The notes under the pieces were generated by a model, which was not told where the DNA came from, searched no databases, and worked only from the letters and a program-made list of their open reading frames with translations. A stretch of DNA of 64,000 nt from CALMEH01 sp964548225 (GTDB lineage Bacteria > Acidobacteriota > Blastocatellia > Pyrinomonadales > Pyrinomonadaceae), in the NCBI GenBank assembly GCA_964548225.1, contig CAZJQP010000011.1, positions 14,716 to 78,715 of the forward strand, written 5' to 3'. Positions 10,901 to 17,912 of the stretch are shown here, in pieces. Both the position numbers and the translations under genes were made by a program. How positions within the stretch are numbered: position 1 is the stretch's first letter; each line of letters starts with the position of its first letter.

Positions 10901-12775
10901 ACTGTCGTGGACGAACTTGAGAACCAATATGTAACTTCGGCAATCGTGCCGAACGCGCCCGCGAACATCTCGGTTACGACCGTCGCCGAACAACCGCGCT
11001 GTTCCGGCGCGGCGAACGGCAGTATTCGCGTTTTGATTAACGGAGGCAATTCGATTCCGTTTAACACGAATTATCAGTATTCGATTCTTGGCGGTGCGGT
11101 GCGGCAAGATTCAAACTTTTTCCCCGATTTACTGCCGCAAACTTATACTCCGCGAGTTCACGATACCGACACGAATACCGATTACGAAGGTCAGCCCGTA
11201 ACCTTGGCTGGACCCGCGCCGTTTGCACTCAGCCCGAGCGCGTTCGCCAACGCACAGCAAAACGTCGCGTATTCGCAGACGTTCACCCTGAGCGGCAACA
11301 CCGCGCCTTATACATTCAGAGCGGAAGGCAATGACATCAATAATAACTACGATTTGCCCGTCGGTTTGACGGCGACCGTCGCGCCCAACCAAATCACGAT
11401 TAGCGGCACGCCGACCGCGAGCGGAACTTTCCCGATTCGCATTCTCTACACCGACCGAAACGGCTGTCAAGGTAGCACGACGAAAAATCTATCCGTCGTC
11501 GCGGCGGGCAATGTCTCCGTCGGCGGGCGCGTAACCAACGGCGGACAGGGCTTGCCGAACGCGACTGTTATCTTAAGCGGCGGCGCGAATCAAACGGCGA
11601 CGACCGATCCTTCGGGCAATTATTTGTTCACCAATCTGCCGCAAAATCAGAATTACACGGCGACCGTCTCTTTGAGCGGCTACAGTTTCGCCCAACCAAC
11701 TCTGAACTTGAACGATGTCGGCGCAAATGTCAGCAATGCCGATTTTCCAACCGCTTTTACGCATTACGAAGGCGACATCGCGCCGCGAGCCACAGGCGAC
11801 GGAAGCGTTGATGTCCGTGATTTTATTTTGCTTACCCGCATCATCAATAATCAAGAGGCACAACCCGCAAGCGGCGGCGAATGGCAGAGAGCATCCATCG
11901 CACCGCGCTCGACTCTCGGCTCAAATATTCTGCAAAGCGCAGATGTAACACAGATGCTTCGCTACATCGTCAGAACCAATCCGCTGACTTTGGTCGGCGG
12001 TCCGACGGCTTCGTCAGCACCCGTTTCGCAAAATAAAATCACGCTTTCTTCCGATATTTCGACGGAAAGCGCGTCGAAAACCGAATCGCCCGACAATCTC
12101 ACAACGGCGACCGTCTCCGCGCCTGTCATCAATTACACGGGCGGCGCGGTTCAAGTTCCGATTAGTCTAACCTCCGACGGCACGGCAACGGCGGCACAGT
12201 TCACCATCAATTACGACAACACTAAACTCTTTCTCAACAGTGTCAGTAACGGCGACGCGAACAATCTGTATTCCGTCAATTCCACTGTCTCCGGCAAGGT
12301 CAATGTTGTCGCGTTTCGCAACGGATTCGGCAATTTTCCAATAGGCACGACTGCGCTGTTGCGATTAAATTTCAGCGTCATTCAAGGTGCGACCGGACAC
12401 GCCATAATTGATTTTACCGACGCGCCGACACAGCGTTTGGCGACCGACGCAAACGCCAACACGATTACACTCAACAGTTCGCAAGGTAGAGTTCTCATCA
12501 CCGGACCGACCGCCGCCGGAGTTTCGGTCGGCGGCAGAGTTATTTCACCAACGGGAATCGCCGTCAATCGCGCCCGTATTCTCGTTACGATGCCGAACGG
12601 CGAAGTCCGCACGGCAATAACCAATGCTTTCGGCTATTACCAATTTGATGAAATCGAAGTCGGCGAAACCTACGTTTTCACGGTTGAGCATAAGCAATAT
12701 ACGTTCAATCCGCAGGTTTTGAACATCACGGATGCGGTCGAAAACCTTGATTTTACGGCTTTGGGCGAGATGTAG
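7922..12775 (+). CDS. Very large secreted modular protein (LamG-like, putative-Ig, dockerin-like, cohesin-like, C-terminal shared domain)
   Basis: About 1617 aa. The N-terminus has a long basic stretch, then a hydrophobic segment (VSAFLVLTMLFGAFVFDI), which fits an extended signal peptide. Visible modules: an unassigned region (about 60-700) with a hydrophobic stretch near 245-330; a LamG/concanavalin-like domain at about 717-935 (DFTFETWFKTDRAG); a putative-Ig-like stretch at about 1097-1197; a carboxypeptidase-regulatory-like domain at about 1198-1280; a dockerin-like calcium-loop segment (GDGSVDVRDF) at about 1283-1357; a cohesin-like domain (AQFTINYDNTKLFLNSVS) at about 1400-1528; and an 85-aa C-terminal domain (FGYYQFDEIEVGETY) shared with three other proteins here. 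I start at ATG 7922; TTG 7916 and ATG 7934 are possible. Probably a surface or extracellular adhesion or scaffold protein; no catalytic motif was recognised. Confidence 0.9.
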   Translation: MKELMKNGKLSGKRGFGKLAGKLQRFFNLKKRVRQTVSAFLVLTMLFGAFVFDIEMFKAWAQTGCGGADKIFQNCALGGGQVENDLTNQAVDDVIEMYKLRITDRTLVLQTMRNEVRGMLYIRLLALINKPDKTTAEAQAIETFAGKIKDSRVRAAVAARDEYHRWQQNPCGGYQPPAPNTYNSPGCTFYTLILNGEPIPPTFEEFQQYGAAAAHGAAFSDDSKVVAERTGQAVQTAASLGVITAGTGIGLVVGQSLTFSALSSVLPFAASSWGTWGPNLGQIGVVARNASLGLVKTALPSTASSGASGGAAIGGPIAVIAMAIQILATQTVNVVNRAQLPDKLDQAIVDMQNANINVRDLLTTDAGNSEVYMNFIFQTLPDFPAPDAPAAQPTDRKFVVYNQTTGQQYETPTLNARLEWENNRYLQLRLTGGLFAHPAQSGAESPTNPSRQTVAIRYLDWDNKIKMAYRTGLAFYIIDPTNTQKAVLDGEIKLKVDNQNVVVRIKDTEMQTQEVGTKIISCGSIVNPGQGADTIIGKVEDAGEPASTLSATINGGASATVNGITIRNLHINNDYEVIGNVLSENAPTPTIANFTGTVANSVGQTKTFSVELKKTAVVNSLPAETIRRLTLGDYYEAIVGSELEISCSANQFTVSGDLPPGLKIGRPAGNATPNIYLYGTPASAGKYHFNLTKQYANGESISQDYIINISADMIRMDDSATSWWRAESGAADHFKRADGTVVGNVVFEKGKVNRGFYFDGSDSYIRLPENTFSPGNDFTFETWFKTDRAGVIVGSQPIADPYGDASGATPLIYVSHDGKLQVQMFRDQYNRSIRTEQSVNDNQYHHVAVTYSAADQMRRVYLDGEEVSSLFGGQLASSTKYQFGTGYAPDAVNGGTNGWLNFKGVIDEPTVYSRALSLQDIRNIYAVGGLGKLYLKIRPYAPQVRDGNDGGLLMEAQGGFPLRFKLRWQNPLIMTAEQDTSYFMNLRPTNYEITVVDELENQYVTSAIVPNAPANISVTTVAEQPRCSGAANGSIRVLINGGNSIPFNTNYQYSILGGAVRQDSNFFPDLLPQTYTPRVHDTDTNTDYEGQPVTLAGPAPFALSPSAFANAQQNVAYSQTFTLSGNTAPYTFRAEGNDINNNYDLPVGLTATVAPNQITISGTPTASGTFPIRILYTDRNGCQGSTTKNLSVVAAGNVSVGGRVTNGGQGLPNATVILSGGANQTATTDPSGNYLFTNLPQNQNYTATVSLSGYSFAQPTLNLNDVGANVSNADFPTAFTHYEGDIAPRATGDGSVDVRDFILLTRIINNQEAQPASGGEWQRASIAPRSTLGSNILQSADVTQMLRYIVRTNPLTLVGGPTASSAPVSQNKITLSSDISTESASKTESPDNLTTATVSAPVINYTGGAVQVPISLTSDGTATAAQFTINYDNTKLFLNSVSNGDANNLYSVNSTVSGKVNVVAFRNGFGNFPIGTTALLRLNFSVIQGATGHAIIDFTDAPTQRLATDANANTITLNSSQGRVLITGPTAAGVSVGGRVISPTGIAVNRARILVTMPNGEVRTAITNAFGYYQFDEIEVGETYVFTVEHKQYTFNPQVLNITDAVENLDFTALGEM

Positions 12776-12796
12776 AAAATATGGTCGGCACAAAAA

Positions 12797-12837
12797 AAAC
12801 GAGCGTGTTTGTCAAAACCAAATACGCTCGTTTTTTT
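12797..12837. terminator. Bidirectional intrinsic terminator
   Basis: The stem ACGAGCGT (12799-12806) pairs with ACGCTCGT (12824-12831); a T-run follows on the plus strand and an A-run precedes it. It would end the large secreted protein transcript on + and the tRNA transcript on -. Confidence 0.88.
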
Positions 12838-12851
12838 GTAAAAAAATGAAT

Positions 12852-12925
12852 TGCCCTCGGCAGGAATTGAACCTGCGACCTAACGCTTAGGAGGCGTTCG
12901 CTCTATCCAACTGAGCTACGAGAGC
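12852..12925 (-). tRNA. tRNA-Arg (anticodon CCT)
   Basis: A 74-nt cloverleaf on the minus strand. The acceptor stem GCTCTCG pairs with CGAGGGC (with G-U type pairs), the D arm is GCTCAGTTGGATAGAGC, the anticodon stem AACGC/GCGTT encloses the loop CTCCTAA (anticodon CCT, reading AGG), and the T arm is GCAGGTTCAATTCCTGC. The discriminator base is A. CCA is not encoded. No other tRNA was seen in the window. Confidence 0.97.
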
Positions 12926-12931
12926 GTATCA

Positions 12932-12963
12932 ATTTTGGATTTTAGATTTTGGATTTTGGATTG
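12932..12963. repeat. Heptanucleotide repeat GGATTTT
   Basis: Four copies of GGATTTT, one changed to AGATTTT, lie between the tRNA and apt. The same unit in reverse complement lies inside thiD at 16438-16466. Confidence 0.85.
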
Positions 12964-12969
12964 TCCAGT

Positions 12970-13491
12970 TTAAGAATCGTAATTCAAAAGTGATTTGACA
13001 TTATAACCGTCAAATTTGGCGCGTCCGCCAAGAAAATCGAGTTCGACAACGAACGAAAGTCCGACAATTTCGCCGCCCAAACCTTCGACCAAATCAACGA
13101 CCGCTTTTGCCGTTCCGCCGGTTGCCAGCAAATCGTCAACAATCAACACTTTATGACCTTCGCCGACCGCGTCTTTGTGCATTTCGAGCGTGTCTTGCCC
13201 GTATTCCAAATCATACGAAACCGAAACTTTTTCGGCAGGCAATTTTTTCGGCTTGCGAACCGGCACGAAACCTGCACCGAGTTGCAAAGCAAGCGGCACA
13301 GCGAAAATAAATCCGCGTGATTCAACGCCGATTACCGTGTCAATCTTTTCGCCCGCAAATTGTTCTGCCAGCGCATCAATCGTCTGTTTCAATCCGTCCG
13401 CATCTTTCAAAAGCGTCGTAATGTCGTAAAAATTTATGCCTTCCTTCGGAAAATCAGGCACTTCGCGTATAAGTTTTTTTAAATGTTCCAT
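12970..13491 (-). CDS. apt: Adenine phosphoribosyltransferase
   Basis: Converts adenine and PRPP to AMP and pyrophosphate in purine salvage; cytoplasmic. The 173-aa length from the ATG at 13491 is normal for the family. Key motifs: PDFPKEGINFYDITTLL near the N-terminus, GVESRGFIFAVPLA, VRKPKKLP, and the PRPP loop VLIVDDLLATGGTA. An in-frame extension upstream to 13578 exists but is encoded by tandem repeat DNA and is not part of the family, so I exclude it. Its neighbour acyP on the same strand may be cotranscribed, with a repeat-filled 76-bp gap. Confidence 0.97.
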   Translation of the reverse strand: MEHLKKLIREVPDFPKEGINFYDITTLLKDADGLKQTIDALAEQFAGEKIDTVIGVESRGFIFAVPLALQLGAGFVPVRKPKKLPAEKVSVSYDLEYGQDTLEMHKDAVGEGHKVLIVDDLLATGGTAKAVVDLVEGLGGEIVGLSFVVELDFLGGRAKFDGYNVKSLLNYDS

Positions 13492-13497
13492 TGTTTT

Positions 13498-13564
13498 AAG
13501 GGATGAGGGATGAGAGATGAAGGATGAGTAAGAAATTTTCTCGTCCCTTGTCCCTTGTCCCTCA
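13498..13564. repeat. Two heptanucleotide repeat arrays between acyP and apt
   Basis: GGGATGA-type units (four, diverged) at 13500-13530 are followed by GTCCCTT-type units (three) at 13545-13564. The arrays are only partly complementary, so a hairpin here is weaker than in the other elements. Confidence 0.75.
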
Positions 13565-13567
13565 AAA

Positions 13568-13843
13568 CTATCTTTCAATTCTAAATGATGAATATAAACC
13601 GTTCGGTTCTAAAACTATTTCTTCAATTTCTGTAACTTTCGAGTAAGTTTGTCCCGCGGTCAAATCGTTTTTGAAATCTTCAACCGCTTTCGCGTCGCCT
13701 TCGACATACGATTCAACTCGTCCGTCTTTTAAGTTTCGCACATAACCCAAAACCTGATGCCGCGCCGCCGCACGTTGTGTAAAAAACCGGAATCCGACAC
13801 CTTGCACGATGCCGCTGATTGTAAATTTTCGGGCAACTTTCAT
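13568..13843 (-). CDS. acyP: Acylphosphatase
   Basis: Hydrolyses acyl phosphates; a small cytoplasmic enzyme of 91 aa, the usual size. The catalytic Arg is R19 in the motif GIVQGVGFRFF and the catalytic Asn is N37 in GYVRNLKDGRVE. The start is ATG at 13843; an in-frame extension to 13930 would translate the adjacent TTTCTGG repeat and is rejected. Confidence 0.96.
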   Translation of the reverse strand: MKVARKFTISGIVQGVGFRFFTQRAAARHQVLGYVRNLKDGRVESYVEGDAKAVEDFKNDLTAGQTYSKVTEIEEIVLEPNGLYSSFRIER

Positions 13844-13848
13844 AAAAC

Positions 13849-13914
13849 GGTTTCTGGTTTCTGGTTTCTGGTTTCTGGTCAAAAACCCGAAACTTGAAAC
13901 CCGAAACCAGAAAC
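13849..13914. repeat. Heptanucleotide repeat hairpin (TTTCTGG)
   Basis: Four copies of TTTCTGG at 13849-13879 face GAAACTT, GAAACCC and GAAACCA units at 13889-13914. The right arm ends at the stop codon of the chlorite-dismutase-fold gene. Confidence 0.85.
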
Positions 13915-14684
13915 TAGCCGATAGCATCAAGACATTCCATCAAAGGTCGCTGACGGCAAGTGTAAATCGGCATTCCGCGCAGAGTAAATTTGCTCGCGGA
14001 AGTTTCGCGCAATTCTTCTGCAAGAGCGAGAAAATCTTTCGGTTCGTCGGTTTCAAAACTGACGATAAATTCTTGCTCGCTAAAGCCGAAAGCGTGTGTC
14101 AGATGAATTTTTATGTTCTCGAACTTTTTGCCGACCATAAAATTTTCTTCGACCAGCGAATTGCGTTCTTCGTCCGATTTTCCATACCAATCCGAATGTT
14201 TCGCGCACGGGTAAAGAAAATGATATTTCCGCGTTCCGGCTTTGATGTGATAGCGGTCTTCGGCAGATTCGTGCGAATCTTCGGAGATAAACATCATTTT
14301 TTTCGTAATCGCCAAATAATTATTGACCGTTTCGAGATAGCTTCCCAAATTCGTCCGATAAAGTTTCGCGGTCATTTCCTGAATCGCGTCGAGCGAATCA
14401 CCAACTCGCCAAAACATCAAATCAGCCTTTGAATCAAAACCAACGAGCGAATAGCTGAACAGCAAAAGATTTTCATTGAAAGTATTAAAAACGCTCTGAA
14501 ATTCGCTCTTAAAAATGCGTTTCGACTCCAAATCCAATTTGCGCCAATCGGGATTTACACGAAAAAATATAAAATTTACAAACTGCTTTTCGATAATCGG
14601 AATGATTTGAGGCTGTTTGTTATCCGCAACTAGACGCAAGGGTGTCGGCTCTGTTTCTTTTTTAACGAAATCGGTTAGTTCCAT
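13914..14684 (-). CDS. Chlorite dismutase / coproheme decarboxylase family heme protein
   Basis: A 256-aa protein of the Cld/HemQ/DyP-like fold. The C-terminal half holds the family pattern: KYHFLYPCAKHSDWYG, then NIKIHLTHAFGFSEQEFIV, in which the His is the likely proximal heme ligand, and LRETSASKFTLRGMPIYTC near the end. The family includes chlorite dismutases (chlorite to chloride and oxygen) and HemQ-type enzymes of the coproporphyrin-dependent heme pathway. I could not decide between them from the sequence; the second is more common outside perchlorate reducers. No heme biosynthesis gene is adjacent. The start ATG 14684 gives a normal length. Confidence 0.85.
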   Translation of the reverse strand: MELTDFVKKETEPTPLRLVADNKQPQIIPIIEKQFVNFIFFRVNPDWRKLDLESKRIFKSEFQSVFNTFNENLLLFSYSLVGFDSKADLMFWRVGDSLDAIQEMTAKLYRTNLGSYLETVNNYLAITKKMMFISEDSHESAEDRYHIKAGTRKYHFLYPCAKHSDWYGKSDEERNSLVEENFMVGKKFENIKIHLTHAFGFSEQEFIVSFETDEPKDFLALAEELRETSASKFTLRGMPIYTCRQRPLMECLDAIG

Positions 14685-14804
14685 TTTTATTTCCGGCGCA
14701 AAGGAGAAATGAATTTTCGTAAGTATTTTGCCAAGTTTTCCCGCAGATGTCCAAAGCCGCTTTGATGATTTACAAATTCAGCGATTTAATGCAAAAATAT
14801 CTCT

Positions 14805-15659
14805 ATGAATCGCGCCTTTCTTCTCATTATTTTATTAAGTTTCGCGGCTTTCGCGCAACAGCGTCCACTTTTGACCGACGATGTTGACACAACTCCGCCC
14901 GGTGCGCTTGAAATCTCGGCGGGCGCGGATTTTCTCCAAAACGATAAGTTTCCGCTTTCCGGCATCAAAGGTGATTTAACCAGAGTCGGCGACATTCGCA
15001 TTAAAACGGGTTTAGCTCCGAACGTCGAAATTCAAGTCGAAGGCGTAGTTCAAAATTTTCTGGCGATAAATTCTCAGACCGTTTCGCCGATTCCGCTTCA
15101 AGTTACGGGAAATTCGACCAATGATTTCAGCGATTTTATATTTTCGACAAAGATTCGTTTGCGAAATGAAACCAAAAATCTGCCCGCAATCGGTTTCAAA
15201 TTCGGTTTTCAGATGCCGAATTCAAACCAAGCCCGCGGCATCGGCACAAATCAAATCAATGTTTTCAGCAAAATCATCGTGCAAAAACGATTCGGCAGCA
15301 AAAATAAACAAAATGTCTCGCGGGTGAACACTTACGGCAATCTCGGCTTGGGAATTATGACCGCGCCGCTTGCACTATTTACGCAAAACGACGTTCTGCT
15401 TTACGGACTTGCCGGAATTTTCCGTGTCAATGACAACATCAACATCGCCAGCGAAGTCAATGGAAGAATCAGCACCAGAAAAAACACGCCAATCGGCACG
15501 GAAAGCATCGGGCAATTTCGCATCGGCGCACAAATCCGCGCTTCCGGCTTAAGATTCGATACAGCCGCAATCTTCGGCTTAACCAAATTCAGTCCGCGCT
15601 CCGGCTTCACCTTTGGCGTAACTTACGTTTCCCCCGTGATTTTAGCTCCGGCAAAATAA
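14805..15659 (+). CDS. Predicted outer-membrane beta-barrel protein (phenol-degradation MetA-like)
   Basis: A 284-aa secreted protein. A short signal peptide (AFLLIILLSFAAFAQQ) ends near residue 18. The rest is alternating beta-strand pattern, starting with RPLLTDDVDTTPPGALEIS, which resembles the start of the putative outer-membrane barrel family PF13557, and ending in a strand (FTFGVTYVSPVI). It probably sits in the outer membrane. Substrate unknown. It stands alone on the plus strand, divergent from the Cld-family gene across a 120-bp gap. Confidence 0.75.
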   Translation: MNRAFLLIILLSFAAFAQQRPLLTDDVDTTPPGALEISAGADFLQNDKFPLSGIKGDLTRVGDIRIKTGLAPNVEIQVEGVVQNFLAINSQTVSPIPLQVTGNSTNDFSDFIFSTKIRLRNETKNLPAIGFKFGFQMPNSNQARGIGTNQINVFSKIIVQKRFGSKNKQNVSRVNTYGNLGLGIMTAPLALFTQNDVLLYGLAGIFRVNDNINIASEVNGRISTRKNTPIGTESIGQFRIGAQIRASGLRFDTAAIFGLTKFSPRSGFTFGVTYVSPVILAPAK

Positions 15660-15665
15660 TAAATT

Positions 15666-15803
15666 AGAAATCAAGGGCAGAAACACGACTGTTAAGGAGT
15701 GTGTTGATGGTTGAGCGTTTTGACACACTCCTTAACAGTCGTGTTTCTGCCTTTAACAGTCGTGTTTCTGCCTTTAACAGTCGTGTTTCTGCCCTTGATT
15801 TCT
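15666..15803. repeat. Inverted repeat with 21-nt tandem copies (GTCGTGTTTCTGCC element, copy A)
   Basis: The left arm 15666-15704 matches the right arm 15723-15751; the 21-nt unit TTTAACAGTCGTGTTTCTGC(C) is then repeated at 15752-15772 and 15773-15793, and the end 15794-15803 pairs again with the start of the left arm. A diverged copy lies at 47785-47852. The region from 15660 to 16132 holds no convincing gene. Confidence 0.85.
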
Positions 15804-15912
15804 AACCCTTCACTCAACTCAAATCTGCTCTAGTTTGCTTTTTTTGAAATTACGAAGTTGTTTAGTATTATTTCGTGCAGTTTCGTGGTTTCAAAAAAGG
15901 GAATTTTAAATA

Positions 15913-16077
15913 TTTCTGTGGGATTTTTTTATTATTCTTGAGAATAATTAAAGTTTTCTGTGGGATTTTTTTATTATTCTTGAGAATAATTAAAGTTTTC
16001 TATGGGATTTTTTTATTATTCTTGAGAATAATTAAAGTTTTCTTGGGAATAATTAAAGTATTCTGTGGGAATATTTT
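15913..16077. repeat. 42-nt tandem repeat (3 copies plus one half-unit)
   Basis: The unit contains TTCTGTGGGATTTTTTTATT and then CTTGAGAATAATTAAAG; phase points at 15916, 15958, 16000 and 16042 are exactly 42 nt apart, and the last step to 16063 is 21 nt. The plus strand is open through the array (80 codons from 15875, repeating FCGIFLLFLRIIKV), but there is no ribosome binding site and I do not call a gene. The small hairpin TATTCTTGAGAATA is inside each full unit. Confidence 0.85.
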
Positions 16078-16132
16078 ATTTATCCGACAAAAAAATCAAT
16101 ATTTCAGACTTGAATGAGTTTGAGAGATGGTA

Positions 16133-17008
16133 TTAAAAATCTTTGATTAAATGATTTATCGGTGAATGCCCTTTGCCGATGTGCGGTGCGGTGCGAATCG
16201 CTTCGGTTACAAATCTTTTTGAAATTTTGACGGCTTCAATTAAATTTTTCCCCAACGCCAAATTCGCCGCAATCGCTGCCGCGAGTGTGCAACCTGTTCC
16301 GTGCGTAGCGTTTGTTTCGATAAATTCACTTTCAAAAACGTGCAATTCTTCGCCAACAAACAAAAAGTCTTTCGCTTTTCGGTCTTTGGTTTTTGACCGC
16401 TCATTTATAGATTCTTTCTTACTCGAATCGTTTTCCGAATCCAAAATCCAAAATCCAAAATCCAAAATCGGCAGGTGTCCGCCCTTTATCAAAACATTTT
16501 TCGCGCCCAAATCGTGCATAATTTTCGCCGCTTTTTTAATATCTTCAACACTTTCGATTTTCATTTCCGCGATTCTTTCGGCTTCGGGAATATTTGGTGT
16601 AATAACCAATGAAAGCGGAAAAAGTTTTTCAATCAAAACGCGCAAGGCTTTATCGTCAATCAAATCAAATCCCGAAGTCGAACGCACAACCGGATCAACA
16701 ACGAAATTCTGCAAATTATTTTCCGCGACAATCCGCGCCGTTTCTTCGATAATTTCCCGCGTCGGAAGCATTCCGGTTTTCAACGCATCAACCTTAAAAT
16801 CATCGAGAATCGGCAAAACTTGTCCGCGAACCGATTCCGCCGAAAGATTTTCCGCGCCGAAAACGCCTTGTGTATTCTGAAAAGTTACCGAAGCAATCGC
16901 CGCCGCCGCGTAACATCCGAACGCCGCAAATGTTTTTATATCTGCAATTACACCCGCACCGCCCGACGGATCAAGCCCCGCAATCGTCAAGCAAATTTTC
17001 TGTTTCAT
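16133..17008 (-). CDS. thiD: Hydroxymethylpyrimidine/phosphomethylpyrimidine kinase
   Basis: Phosphorylates HMP and HMP-P in thiamine biosynthesis; cytoplasmic, ribokinase fold. Motifs: TIAGLDPSGGAGVIADIKT near the N-terminus, VVDPVVRSTSG, VLIKGGHL and the anion-hole motif THGTGCTLAAAIAA. The 291-aa length is longer than the usual 260-270 because about 35 residues are inserted after GGHL; the insert begins with PILDFGFWILDSEN and is encoded by GGATTTT-type heptanucleotide repeat DNA. The frame is kept, so the enzyme may still work with an enlarged surface loop. The start is ATG at 17008; three in-frame codons with a second ATG lie upstream. It follows thiE on the same strand with an 83-bp gap. 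Confidence 0.95.
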   Translation of the reverse strand: MKQKICLTIAGLDPSGGAGVIADIKTFAAFGCYAAAAIASVTFQNTQGVFGAENLSAESVRGQVLPILDDFKVDALKTGMLPTREIIEETARIVAENNLQNFVVDPVVRSTSGFDLIDDKALRVLIEKLFPLSLVITPNIPEAERIAEMKIESVEDIKKAAKIMHDLGAKNVLIKGGHLPILDFGFWILDSENDSSKKESINERSKTKDRKAKDFLFVGEELHVFESEFIETNATHGTGCTLAAAIAANLALGKNLIEAVKISKRFVTEAIRTAPHIGKGHSPINHLIKDF

Positions 17009-17091
17009 AATTTTTTTTATTTTTTTCAAAAAAAGCTGTTACATTTTGCCGAAAACCGACACTTATAAACGGAAACCATTTATTTCCTCAT

Positions 17092-17688
17092 CTACACGAT
17101 AACCTCATCCCTCATTTCCTTCAAAAAACGAATTGCCGCGAAGCCGTCAGCAATCTGCAAAACTTCGCGGTAATTCGTCCCATCAATTCCGCCGAGCGCG
17201 ATAATTGGAAACGGTTTGAGTTTTTCGCAAACTTCGCGCAAAGCGTCTAATCCAACAGGTTTGCCTTTATTCGGCGAATGAAAAATCGGACTGAACGTCG
17301 CAAAATCCGCACCTTGATTTTTGGCGATTTCAGCTTTTTCGAGCGAATGCGTTGAAACGCCGACAATAAAATCTTTCGGAAAATTTGCACGAATAACATC
17401 AGCCGAAAGCGAATTTGCCGTCAGATGAACGCCGTCCGCATTTGCCGCCAACGCAATGTCGGCGCGGTCGCTGATTAAAAGTTTTGTGGCAGATGTTTTG
17501 GTAATTTTTGCCGCTTGCAAAGCGAGTTCAAAAACTGCTTTTGCCGAAATCTGCTTTTCGCGGATTTGGATTAAAGAAATTTTTGCGGCGACCGCGTGTT
17601 TAATTAAATCTAAGGTTTCGAGAGATTTTTTGGCGTAATTTTTAGCCGTCATTTCGCCGTCGGTGATGAGATAAATCAGAGGTTTCAT
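17092..17688 (-). CDS. thiE: Thiamine phosphate synthase
   Basis: Joins HMP-PP and the thiazole phosphate to make thiamine phosphate; a TIM-barrel enzyme of 198 aa. Motifs: SLIQIREKQIS, LLISDRADIALAANADGVHL, VGVSTHS, FSPIFHSPNKG (phosphate-binding) and IIALGGI. First gene of a thiE-thiD pair. I looked for a TPP riboswitch in the 220 bp upstream and found none of its conserved boxes. The rest of the thiamine pathway is not in the window. Confidence 0.95.
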   Translation of the reverse strand: MKPLIYLITDGEMTAKNYAKKSLETLDLIKHAVAAKISLIQIREKQISAKAVFELALQAAKITKTSATKLLISDRADIALAANADGVHLTANSLSADVIRANFPKDFIVGVSTHSLEKAEIAKNQGADFATFSPIFHSPNKGKPVGLDALREVCEKLKPFPIIALGGIDGTNYREVLQIADGFAAIRFLKEMRDEVIV

Positions 17689-17822
17689 ATATCAAAAACC
17701 ATTATGAACCGATTTTGTCGAAAGGCAAAATGTTTTTTTGGTTCACAGATACTATTAAATTTTCAAGGTATTTAAATCTCTACGTTCTCTGCGTCTCTGT
17801 GTTAAATCAATCTTTTTTTGAA

Positions 17823-17896
17823 TGAGAAAAAGGAGCGGTAGCGACTTGGCAAATACCGCTGTCGTCTCGCCAAGTCGCTACCGCTTCTTTTTCTCA
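17823..17896. repeat. 28-bp inverted repeat (GCGGTAGCGACTTGGC hairpin)
   Basis: The arms 17823-17850 and 17869-17896 pair at 27 of 28 positions around an 18-nt loop. The core word recurs in a shorter hairpin at 27793-27829. It lies between the 3' end of the secreted protein gene and thiE and has runs of T on both sides, so it could also act as a bidirectional terminator. Confidence 0.85.
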
Positions 17897-17912
17897 GTCT
17901 GCTCTAATTTAC

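Noticed and set aside
15666..15803. CRISPR array
   Set aside because: The 21-nt units are back to back with no unique spacers.
15875..16117. An 80-codon frame over the 42-nt repeat
   Set aside because: It is made only of the repeated words FCGIFLLFLRIIKV, has no ribosome binding site, and the repeat is better explained as DNA structure.
17689..17912. TPP riboswitch before thiE
   Set aside because: I looked for the conserved CTGAGA and ACCTGATCTGG-type boxes on the minus strand and saw none.
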